Assembly (NCBI GenBank): GCA_002476625.1 | Contig: DLLC01000032.1 | Location: forward strand, 1 to 18,215 | Source of the DNA: Porphyromonadaceae bacterium UBA7572 | Lineage (GTDB): Bacteria; Bacteroidota; Bacteroidia; Bacteroidales; Muribaculaceae | Reading direction: 5' to 3' | DNA length: 18,215 nucleotides | Shown here: positions 1 to 6,628 of the stretch, in pieces | Layout: each line of letters starts with the position of its first letter | Position numbering within the stretch: position 1 is the first letter of the stretch | Made by a program: the position numbers and the translations under genes | Notes under the pieces: generated by a model | Told to the model about the DNA's origin: nothing | Seen by the model: only the letters and a program-made list of their open reading frames with translations | The model's database searches: none

Positions 1-748
1 TGTTGAACCCGCTCACGTCGAGGGCGGTGAGGGCTTTACAGCCGCTGAACAAATCCTTCATGCTGGTCACGTTCTGCGTATCGAAGCCGCTCACGTCAAG
101 AGAGGAAATCTTCGCACATTTGTAGAACATATACGCCATATTCGTTGCCACAGGTGTGCTGAACTTCGACACGTCGAGGGCTGTAAGACTTGAGCAGCCA
201 TAAAACATTCGGGAAAAGTCCTTCACATTGCGTGTGGCGAACTTCGACAGATCAAGGGATTTGAGATTATTGCACCCCTCAAACATCGACGACATATCCG
301 TCACGTTGTCCGTGCTGAAAGTGGAAAGGTTCAGGCTGACAAGATTCGAGCAATTGCTAAACATGCGTTTCATGCTGGTCACTTGTTCCGTGTAAAAATA
401 ATTGAATCCTTCTATGCTCTGCAAGTTGCTTGCTCCCCAAAACCAATAGCTACAGTCGGTGGGGCGAGCCTTGTCGAAACTGGAGTCAAACACCACCTTC
501 TTGATCCTTGTCTTCTGAGAGGTCCACCTTGGCAACATCGTTCCGTTGTCGTCAATGTGGTCCAGACCATAGGCCTCGTCGGGTTTTTCACCATAGCTAA
601 AAGTGAGGGTACCATCTGCGCCAAGCACCGCGTAAGGCTCTGCCGATTGAGCCAGTGCCTCTCCGCTGAACGTAAGCACGCACACCACAGCCAGCACCAC
701 AGCCGTTACGGACAATTTCAATCTAATAAAATACGATTTTGCAGTCAT
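1..748 (-). CDS. BspA-like leucine-rich-repeat surface protein (partial, 5' part)
   Basis: The reading frame starts at the ATG complementary to 746-748 and runs off the left edge, giving 249 codons with no stop. Residues 1-33 form a Sec signal peptide (hydrophobic core VTAVVLAVVCVLTF, cleavage probably after ALA). After a ~75-residue linker come tandem 26-residue repeats of the type LDVSxFxTxNVTxMxxMFxxCxxLT; four full copies and the start of a fifth are visible. This is the bacterial DUF285/BspA repeat, known from surface proteins of Bacteroidales, Treponema and other host-associated bacteria, where it is linked to adhesion or host contact. The target of this protein cannot be read from sequence. 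The C-terminal sorting or anchor region lies outside the window. It has its own probable -7 box at 811-818 and is separated from recA by a terminator hairpin. The family call is firm; the adhesive role is inferred. Confidence 0.9.
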   Translation of the reverse strand, partial: MTAKSYFIRLKLSVTAVVLAVVCVLTFSGEALAQSAEPYAVLGADGTLTFSYGEKPDEAYGLDHIDDNGTMLPRWTSQKTRIKKVVFDSSFDKARPTDCSYWFWGASNLQSIEGFNYFYTEQVTSMKRMFSNCSNLVSLNLSTFSTDNVTDMSSMFEGCNNLKSLDLSKFATRNVKDFSRMFYGCSSLTALDVSKFSTPVATNMAYMFYKCAKISSLDVSGFDTQNVTSMKDLFSGCKALTALDVSGFN

Positions 749-810
749 AGAATAATTTGTTTTATTAATTATTAATAGTGATTAGAAGATATTCGCGCTA
801 TATCGTGTAG

Positions 811-818
811 CAAAAATA
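811..818 (-). promoter_or_regulatory. Probable -7 box of the BspA-like gene
   Basis: On the minus strand this reads TATTTTTG, matching the Bacteroidetes -7 consensus TAnnTTTG. It would put the transcript start about 55 nt before the ATG at 748. No TTTG is visible at the usual 19-21 bp upstream, so the match rests on the -7 box alone. Confidence 0.45.
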
Positions 819-859
819 ACACAACCCTTCCACTAAGAGGTGTAGCATTTTACAAAAAT

Positions 860-910
860 GTGTAGCCTTCACACAAAACAGGTGTAGCCTTCGTGTGAAG
901 GCTACACCTG
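860..910 (-). terminator. recA terminator region with two overlapping hairpin options
   Basis: 879-892 and 897-910 are perfect 14-bp inverted arms (CAGGTGTAGCCTTC and its complement) around a 4-nt loop. On the minus strand, downstream of the recA stop, the stem is followed by TTTT, as in an intrinsic terminator. A second copy of the arm, at 860-874, is a perfect 15-nt complement of 893-907, so an alternative hairpin with an 18-nt loop can form in place of the first one. The termination function is inferred from position and shape. Confidence 0.75.
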
Positions 911-931
911 CTATTTTAAAAAGATAGAAAT

Positions 932-1990
932 TTATGCTTCTGGCTCTTCGATGGGCTCGCCACGCATAGCGGCTGAAATCTTTGCCTCAAGTTCTTCGGC
1001 GAGTTCTGGATTGTCGGCAATGAGCTGCTTTGCCGTGTCGCGGCCCTGGAATTTGGTGCCCTCATAGGAGAACCACGCGCCGCTCTTCTTGATGATGCCA
1101 AACTGCACGCCAAGGTCCACGATTTCGCCCACCTTGCTGATGCCCTGGCCAAAAAGTATCTCGAACTCCGCCTTGCGGAATGGCGGTGCCACCTTGTTTT
1201 TCACCACCTTCACACGGGTGAGGTTGCCGTTCACCTGGTCACCGTCCTTGATTTGGCCTATGCGGCGAATGTCGATACGCACGCTGGCATAGAACTTCAA
1301 GGCGTTGCCACCGGTGGTGGTCTCAGGGTTGCCAAACATCACGCCAAGTTTTTCACGAAGCTGATTGATGAATATGCAGGTGGTATTGGTCTTGCTGATG
1401 GTGGCGGTGAGCTTGCGCAGCGCCTGCGACATCAGACGAGCCTGAAGTCCCATCTTGCTGTCGCCCATCTCGCCTTCAATCTCCGCCTTTGGCGTGAGGG
1501 CTGCCACTGAGTCGATAACGATGATATCGATGGCCGACGAGCGAATCAGCATATCGGCAATTTCCAGCGCCTGCTCGCCATTGTCGGGCTGAGAGATGAG
1601 CAGGCTGTTCACGTCCACCCCAAGCTGCTCGGCATAGAAGCGGTCGAATGCGTGCTCGGCATCGATAATGGCGGCTATGCCACCCATCTTCTGCGCCTCG
1701 GCAATGGCATGGATGGCCAGAGTGGTCTTACCCGACGACTCCGGACCGTAGATTTCTATAATTCTGCCCCGCGGGTATCCGCCCACGCCAAGGGCATAGT
1801 CCAGGCCGATAGACCCCGTGGGAATCACATCTATGTTCTCGATGTGCTCATCACCGAGCTTCATGATGGAGCCGCGGCCGTAGGTCTTGTCTATTTTGTC
1901 CATTGTCAGCTGGAGAGCCTTCAACTTTTCTGGCGACAGCTGCTTGCCTTCTGCTGCGCCTCCTGTCATTGTCTTTGTGTCTTCTGCCAT
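932..1990 (-). CDS. recA: Recombinase RecA
   Basis: The protein has 352 residues, the usual RecA length. RecA coats single-stranded DNA as an ATP-dependent filament, carries out strand exchange in recombination repair, and in many bacteria stimulates LexA self-cleavage. Visible landmarks are the Walker A motif GPESSGKTT at about residues 82-90, the Walker B strand IIVID at 156-160, the conserved FINQLREK and GNPETTTGGNALKFY loop-2 region at about 207-234, and an acidic C-tail (EPIEEPEA). The start was set at 1990 (MAEDTKTM) and not at the upstream in-frame ATG at 2059, because that ATG precedes the probable -7 box and the extra residues have no RecA character. The gene has its own promoter and a terminator hairpin, so it appears monocistronic. 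The identification is certain; the exact start is nearly so. Confidence 0.98.
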   Translation of the reverse strand: MAEDTKTMTGGAAEGKQLSPEKLKALQLTMDKIDKTYGRGSIMKLGDEHIENIDVIPTGSIGLDYALGVGGYPRGRIIEIYGPESSGKTTLAIHAIAEAQKMGGIAAIIDAEHAFDRFYAEQLGVDVNSLLISQPDNGEQALEIADMLIRSSAIDIIVIDSVAALTPKAEIEGEMGDSKMGLQARLMSQALRKLTATISKTNTTCIFINQLREKLGVMFGNPETTTGGNALKFYASVRIDIRRIGQIKDGDQVNGNLTRVKVVKNKVAPPFRKAEFEILFGQGISKVGEIVDLGVQFGIIKKSGAWFSYEGTKFQGRDTAKQLIADNPELAEELEAKISAAMRGEPIEEPEA

Positions 1991-2047
1991 AATTATATCT
2001 TTATGTTTTTGTTGTTGATTCTTTATTATGTTTCCTTTTACACAATG

Positions 2048-2070
2048 CAAAGATAGCACATCGATTGTGC
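2048..2070 (-). promoter_or_regulatory. recA promoter -7 box with adjacent dyad
   Basis: The complement of 2048-2055 reads TATCTTTG, an exact TAnnTTTG box. Transcription would start near 2041, giving a leader of about 50 nt. Directly upstream, 2056-2070 is a dyad with arms GCACA and TGTGC around a 5-bp centre. It sits where a repressor would block RNA polymerase, so it is a candidate operator. The box match is seen directly; the operator role is inference. Confidence 0.55.
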
Positions 2071-2144
2071 CATTTTTTCGCCCAAGTGCAAAAACTTGTG
2101 TTAAATAATCTTTATGTCAATGCCAATTTCGCTTCTGACACCGC

Positions 2145-3665
2145 TCAAAACTGGAAGTAGATAAACGGCTGCACATCGCTGGTCTTCACTTGGCAAATGA
2201 TGAATACCACTCCTGTGAGCAGCAACACATACACCAGCAGGTGGCACTTCGACAGATACGCCACAATGCGGTTTTGCCAGCGGTCGGGCATCCAGTGTGT
2301 GACATAGCCCAGCGTGATAAGCGCAAACACCCACGCATAGCCGCACAGGCACTGCACAAACACCTCGGGGTGAAACTTGGTGAAAATCTGCCGCAGCATA
2401 TCTGCCACGCCCTGAAGATTGGCGTTGCGAAACACTATGAACGACAGCATCACGAATGTGAAGGTGCTCAGCACCGCGAAAAAGCGCTTCACCCCATGGC
2501 TGTGATAGTGGCGCGGGTGATGAAGCACCTGCAAGCGCCACACTCTGTGAATCATCTGTGCTGTGCCGAACATGGCTCCCCACAGCACAAAATTCCAGCT
2601 TGCGCCATGCCACAGTCCCGCCAGCAGCATCGTGAGAATTAAGTTGAAACCCGTGCGCACGCTCCCCATCCTGCTGCCGCCAAGGGGAATATACACATAA
2701 TCGCGGATCCACGAAGAGAGGGATATGTGCCAGCGTCGCCAAAAGTCGTTCACGCTGTCGGCCTTGAACGGGGCGTTGAAATTGGCAGGAAACCGGAAGC
2801 CTAACAGCAGCGCCAAGCCTATGGCCATGTCGCTGTAGCCACTGAAATCGCAGTAGAGCTGCATAGCGTAACCCACAACGCCAAGAAGGTTTTCCACGCC
2901 TGTGTAGCGAAGAGGGTTTTCAAACACCCTGTCCACGAAATTAATGCTGATATAGTCGCTGATCACCGCCTTTTTAAACAAGCCGATAATCACAAGATAC
3001 ACGCCCATAGCCACCATACGGTTGGTGATGACGAGCGGCTTGCGGATTTGTGGCGCGAAATCGCGGGCACGCACAATGGGGCCTGCCACGAGCTGCGGAA
3101 AGAACGACACATAGAATGCGTAGTCGAGCAGGGAGTCGAGCAGGGAGTCGAGCGGGCGCAAATCGCCCCTGTACACGTCGATCGTGTAGCTCAAGCTCTG
3201 GAAGGTGAAGAAGCTGATGCCCACGGGCAGGAAGATGTCCCACGGCTGGAAATTGCTGCCCACTATCAGCGCAAAGTTTGCCCCGAAGAAGTTGGCATAT
3301 TTGAAGTAGGCTAAAAAGCCAAGATCTATCAGCAGGCTCAGTGCCAAAAGCGCCCTTCTGGTGCCCCTCCCTTGCGAGAGGTCATCGGCATAGATGCTCC
3401 TGTTCTGGGCTATGGCGCGCGCTATCAGGAAGTCGCTCATAGTGACCACCGCCAGCAATAAGAAGTACACGCCGCTGCTCTTGTAATAGAAGTAGTAGGA
3501 AAAGACCGTCACAAACAGTATTCTGGGAGTGGGTGTGCGCCGCAAAAGATAGTAAACGAGTGTGACACCCACGAAAAGCACCAAGAACAAGCCACTGCTG
3601 AATATGATGGGGCTTTGCGGATTGTAGGTGAGTTGGTTTACTATATTGCTGAATATCTGATCCAT
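2145..3665 (-). CDS. MBOAT-family O-acyltransferase (AlgI/PatA/DltB type)
   Basis: This 506-residue polytopic membrane protein belongs to the membrane-bound O-acyltransferase family, whose AlgI, PatA and DltB members move acyl groups across the membrane for modification of alginate, peptidoglycan or teichoic acid. Diagnostic stretches are DVYRGDLRP (164-171), FFPQLVAGPIVRARDF (188-203), MQLYCDFSGYSDMAIG (268-283), the invariant RRWHISLSSWIRDYVYIPLG (His313) and LAGLWHGASWNFVLWG with the expected catalytic His353. Many hydrophobic helices span the chain. It starts 5 nt after the stop of the SGNH gene upstream, so the two are surely co-transcribed and probably translationally coupled. Together they fit an acyl-export (MBOAT) plus acyl-transfer (SGNH) pair. 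The polymer that is modified cannot be deduced here: no polysaccharide cluster is adjacent. An in-frame 12-bp repeat encodes LDSL repeats at 172-181. Confidence 0.93.
   Translation of the reverse strand: MDQIFSNIVNQLTYNPQSPIIFSSGLFLVLFVGVTLVYYLLRRTPTPRILFVTVFSYYFYYKSSGVYFLLLAVVTMSDFLIARAIAQNRSIYADDLSQGRGTRRALLALSLLIDLGFLAYFKYANFFGANFALIVGSNFQPWDIFLPVGISFFTFQSLSYTIDVYRGDLRPLDSLLDSLLDYAFYVSFFPQLVAGPIVRARDFAPQIRKPLVITNRMVAMGVYLVIIGLFKKAVISDYISINFVDRVFENPLRYTGVENLLGVVGYAMQLYCDFSGYSDMAIGLALLLGFRFPANFNAPFKADSVNDFWRRWHISLSSWIRDYVYIPLGGSRMGSVRTGFNLILTMLLAGLWHGASWNFVLWGAMFGTAQMIHRVWRLQVLHHPRHYHSHGVKRFFAVLSTFTFVMLSFIVFRNANLQGVADMLRQIFTKFHPEVFVQCLCGYAWVFALITLGYVTHWMPDRWQNRIVAYLSKCHLLVYVLLLTGVVFIICQVKTSDVQPFIYFQF
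3123..3158 (-). repeat. 12-bp tandem repeat inside the MBOAT gene
   Basis: The 12-mer GTCGAGCAGGGA (plus strand) occurs at 3123-3134 and 3135-3146 and is continued for 8 of 12 bases at 3147-3158. It encodes LDSL-LDSL-LD. Because the unit is four codons, gain or loss of a copy keeps the frame. Confidence 0.9.
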
Positions 3666-3670
3666 ACCTT

Positions 3671-5035
3671 TTAATAGCCCTCGGCTTTTTTACGTTGATA
3701 ATTTTTATAACCGGCAATCACCGACTGGGCAAACGCCTTCGCCACCACCTCGCCGCCACGGCGGTTGAGGTGAGTGTAGTCTTTTTCGGCAAGATGACGC
3801 TCCACCATCTTCACCACGCTGTTTCTGCCACCCATCATGTTATAGAGGTTTACAAACCCCACTTCCATGTCGGCAGCCATTTTTTCCTGGTGCCGGACAA
3901 GGGTTGGCACCACTGCCATCGTCTGCACCACGCCTGTGGAGGCATTACGGCTCGCCATATCCGACGCGCTCACCACCAGCACGGCACTGTGGGGATACAG
4001 CCTCTTGACATACGCTATGCTTTTCTTCATTTCCGACACATAGGCGGAGCATACTTTCTCGCCGCTCGCCTGCGATATGGCGTTCAGCCCGAAATGCACC
4101 ACCACCAAATCGTAGGGATGCTCACGCGCAAATTCTTCAGACAGGCGTTTCGACATCTGCGCAAGCGTCAGGCCCGAACTGCCGCGCATGCCAAAGTTGT
4201 CAACCACAATGCCATGGGCGTTTTCGAGACTGACGCCAAACATTTTAGCCCTACCACTGACCGACATGGAGAATTTCCGGCTGTTCTGAGCGGTAAACGA
4301 CGCCGACTGTATCGACTTCGAGCCTTTCCAGTGCACCGTCTTGCCCGCTGCACTGACAGATGCTCCCGCCTCGGTATAGCCCCAGGCTGTGACGCGGCTC
4401 CAAGTGCCGCTGAAGCCGCCGGCTATCGCCGACACGGTCATTGACGCGGAGCCATTCACTTCGCAATAGCCTTGTGGCAGAATATACTCGCCCATACTGA
4501 GTGATTTGGGTTTCATGATGTGGCGTGGCTCAAAGCCACTGCTCACCAGTGAGGCTGCATAAGTGCCTTCATCGAAATAGGTGCGGCAGCGCATCCAGCC
4601 CAGACCACCGTCGCCAAAGCGCTCTTGAAGACTGCGGCGGAGGTCTAAAAGCATAATGTCGCCCTCCACAAACGAGTCGCTCAAATAGGCGATGCGCACG
4701 GGTCTATTCATCTTGCCCGCCTGCGCCAGTGCAGCATAGAACCGGTCCATACCGCTGCCATTCTCAGTGCCGAAGTCCAATATTGGCTCCACGCCCTTAG
4801 GCCAAGAGTATTCCCATGCGCCCTTTTCCGTATTCTTTACAGCGTGGGCTAAAGTGTCGGGGGCTTTCCCTGCCACAGTGTCGTCGGGAAGGGTGTTTCG
4901 CGGATCAATGTCGGCGAGCAAATCCACCTTGCGCAATGGAGTGTCGCCTACCTTTATTTCAGGGAGATAATACAGTAGGAGCAAGGCCACCATCGTCAGC
5001 CCCGCCACCACATACACCTTGGCGGGGTTGCTCAT
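3671..5035 (-). CDS. Membrane-anchored SGNH/GDSL hydrolase-fold protein, partner of the MBOAT acyltransferase
   Basis: The 454-residue protein has one N-terminal hydrophobic helix (about 8-24) and a periplasmic body of SGNH fold. Block I is RIAYLSDSFVEGD with the likely nucleophile Ser121 (the usual GDS reads SDS). Block II is probably NFGMRGSSG, with Gly283. Block III is VVHFGLNAIS (Gly316, Asn318). Block V is EKDYTHLNRRGG with the Asp419-His422 pair, so all catalytic elements are present. A beta-rich insert (about 185-275) separates blocks I and II. Such proteins work next to MBOAT acyltransferases as acetyl transferases or esterases of envelope polysaccharide (compare AlgX/AlgJ and PatB). 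It is first in a two-gene operon. The start at 5035 is supported by a strong AGGAGG Shine-Dalgarno 9-11 nt upstream, which is unusual in Bacteroidetes. The substrate is unknown. Confidence 0.85.
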   Translation of the reverse strand: MSNPAKVYVVAGLTMVALLLLYYLPEIKVGDTPLRKVDLLADIDPRNTLPDDTVAGKAPDTLAHAVKNTEKGAWEYSWPKGVEPILDFGTENGSGMDRFYAALAQAGKMNRPVRIAYLSDSFVEGDIMLLDLRRSLQERFGDGGLGWMRCRTYFDEGTYAASLVSSGFEPRHIMKPKSLSMGEYILPQGYCEVNGSASMTVSAIAGGFSGTWSRVTAWGYTEAGASVSAAGKTVHWKGSKSIQSASFTAQNSRKFSMSVSGRAKMFGVSLENAHGIVVDNFGMRGSSGLTLAQMSKRLSEEFAREHPYDLVVVHFGLNAISQASGEKVCSAYVSEMKKSIAYVKRLYPHSAVLVVSASDMASRNASTGVVQTMAVVPTLVRHQEKMAADMEVGFVNLYNMMGGRNSVVKMVERHLAEKDYTHLNRRGGEVVAKAFAQSVIAGYKNYQRKKAEGY

Positions 5036-5044
5036 TCTTTGCGG

Positions 5045-5052
5045 CCCCTCCT
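5045..5052 (-). promoter_or_regulatory. Strong Shine-Dalgarno of the SGNH gene
   Basis: The minus strand reads AGGAGGGG, ending 9 nt before the ATG at 5035. Most genes in this window lack such a site, so it fixes this start with confidence. Confidence 0.7.
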
Positions 5053-5129
5053 GTGGCGTGGCTGGCTTCGTGCCGCCATATTATTGTTGCTAATAATGCT
5101 ACTTCTGGTAATTTTCATAGTTGCAAGTG

Positions 5130-5137
5130 CAAATTTA
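5130..5137 (-). promoter_or_regulatory. Probable -7 box of the SGNH-MBOAT operon
   Basis: The minus strand reads TAAATTTG, matching TAnnTTTG, about 95 nt before the SGNH start. No clear -33 TTTG is seen. The leader contains a small AT-rich hairpin (5080-5085 with 5092-5097). Confidence 0.4.
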
Positions 5138-5233
5138 GCATTTTTATTGAATGAAATTGCCTTATTTCAGCCAAATATCTACCGCTTCTACAAAAAGGAT
5201 ACACTTTATTCCGCTTAAATGTGGGAAAATAGC

Positions 5234-5241
5234 TAATTTTG
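5234..5241 (+). promoter_or_regulatory. Probable -7 box of the U32 gene
   Basis: TAATTTTG matches TAnnTTTG, 24 nt before the ATG at 5266, which implies a very short leader. There is no good -33 element at the expected distance. It overlaps the alternative upstream TTG start at 5239, which argues against that start. Confidence 0.4.
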
Positions 5242-5265
5242 CTGAGTAAATCACACTCTATTAAT

Positions 5266-6519
5266 ATGCAAAGAAGCGACTTTGAAATTATGGCTCCTGT
5301 GGGGTCGTGGGAATCACTTACCGCCGCATGGCAAGGCGGAGCCGACGCCATATATTTTGGAATTGAGAACCTGAATATGCGCAGCCGGTCAAGCGTGAAC
5401 TTCTCGCTCGACGACCTGCACACCATAGCGGCCTGGTGCCAGGAGCACCACATGAAAAGCTACCTCACCGTCAACACTATCATCTACGAAGAAGACATTG
5501 AATATATGCACAGCATCGTAGATGCCGCCAAGAAAGCCAACGTGACGGCCATCATCGCCAGCGACATGGCCACTATCATGTATGCGCGCTCTATCGATGT
5601 GGAAGTGCACATCTCCACGCAAGTGAACGTGAGCAACAGCGAGGCCATGCGATATTATGCGCAGTGGGCCGATGTGGAGGTGCTGGCGCGCGAGCTCAAC
5701 ATGAAGCAAGTGAAAGCCGTGCACGACGCTATCGTGAGAAACGATGTGCGCGGACCGCACGGGCAGCAGGTGCGCATCGAGATGTTCTGCCACGGCGCGC
5801 TGTGCATGGCCGTGAGCGGCAAGTGCTATATGAGCCTGCACGAAACGGGCGCAAGCGCCAACCGGGGCGCATGCCGGCAAATTTGCCGCCGTGGCTACAT
5901 TGTCACCGACCGTGACACGGGCGAGGAACTGGCTATCGAGAACAAATACATCATGAGCCCGAAGGACTTGAAGACGATCCACTTCCTCAACAAGATGATC
6001 GACGCGGGTGTGAGCGTGTTTAAGATTGAGGGGCGCGCCCGTGGGCCGGAATATGTGCGCACCGTAGTGGAATGCTACAACGAGGCCATCAATTCCATCA
6101 TCGATGGCTCTTACAGTGAAGAAAAAATAGCCGACTGGGACGAGCGGCTCGCCAAGGTGTTCAACCGTGGGTTCTGGAACGGCTACTACCTGGGGCAGCG
6201 ACTGGGCGAGTGGACCTCAAAATACGGCTCCAGCGCCACACGCGTGAAGGTGTACGCCGCCAAGGGCATTCGGTATTTCACAAAGCTGGGGGTGGCTGAA
6301 TTCCAGATGGAGGCTGGAGAGCTACGTGTGGGCGATGAAATCTTCATCATTGGCCCCACCACCGGTGCAGTGCCCATGACGGTGAAAGAGATCCGTGTGG
6401 ATTTGAAGCCTGTGGAGGCCACGAAGAAGGGCGAGCGGTTCTCAATCAAGACCGACACAAAAATCCGCCCCAGCGACAAGCTGTTTGTGTGCCGCGAGGT
6501 GGAGCGCCCACAGCAATAG
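5266..6519 (+). CDS. U32-family protein, probable tRNA/rRNA hydroxylation enzyme (TrhP/RlhA-like)
   Basis: The predicted 417-residue protein opens with the U32 signature MAPVGSWESLTAAWQGGADAIYFG, the start of a TIM-barrel-like domain, and carries the core EMFCHGALCMAVSGKCYMS...GACRQICRRGY. Cys180, Cys187, Cys203 and Cys207 correspond to the conserved cysteines of E. coli TrhP (YegQ) and RlhA. These proteins are annotated as peptidases or collagenases, but genetic work links them to prephenate-dependent hydroxylation of tRNA U34 or 23S rRNA; the cysteines probably hold an iron-sulfur cluster. About residues 315-415 form a small beta-rich C-terminal domain. I chose the ATG at 5266 because the frame upstream overlaps the probable promoter. 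It is transcribed alone and ends at a strong hairpin. The family is clear; which RNA is modified is not. Confidence 0.9.
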   Translation: MQRSDFEIMAPVGSWESLTAAWQGGADAIYFGIENLNMRSRSSVNFSLDDLHTIAAWCQEHHMKSYLTVNTIIYEEDIEYMHSIVDAAKKANVTAIIASDMATIMYARSIDVEVHISTQVNVSNSEAMRYYAQWADVEVLARELNMKQVKAVHDAIVRNDVRGPHGQQVRIEMFCHGALCMAVSGKCYMSLHETGASANRGACRQICRRGYIVTDRDTGEELAIENKYIMSPKDLKTIHFLNKMIDAGVSVFKIEGRARGPEYVRTVVECYNEAINSIIDGSYSEEKIADWDERLAKVFNRGFWNGYYLGQRLGEWTSKYGSSATRVKVYAAKGIRYFTKLGVAEFQMEAGELRVGDEIFIIGPTTGAVPMTVKEIRVDLKPVEATKKGERFSIKTDTKIRPSDKLFVCREVERPQQ

Positions 6520-6564
6520 CGCGTAGCCGCACACACAAGCACACCTATCTCTATTTATTATAGA

Positions 6565-6597
6565 AGTAGCCCCCGAACTCACAGTTCGGGGGCTACT
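6565..6597. terminator. Bidirectional terminator hairpin between convergent genes
   Basis: Arms 6565-6579 and 6583-6597 are a perfect 15-bp inverted repeat around a 3-nt loop, with a GC-rich centre (CCCCCG). It lies between the stop codons of the U32 gene and the secreted repeat protein and can serve both. The flanks are AT-rich but have no long T run on either side, as is common in Bacteroidetes terminators. Confidence 0.85.
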
Positions 6598-6628
6598 CGT
6601 TATATTAATCAGCTCAAAAAGAACGCGC

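Noticed and set aside
1..748. The repeated 78-bp pattern as a CRISPR or DNA satellite
   Set aside because: The period is explained by 26-residue protein repeats with degenerate DNA; there are no identical repeats with unique spacers.
3695..4444. 249-codon plus-strand frame opposite the SGNH gene
   Set aside because: Antisense to a gene with all catalytic blocks; His/Arg-rich composition typical of a shadow frame.
5389..5982. 197-codon minus-strand frame opposite the U32 gene
   Set aside because: It covers the complement of the conserved cysteine region and shows no domain of its own.
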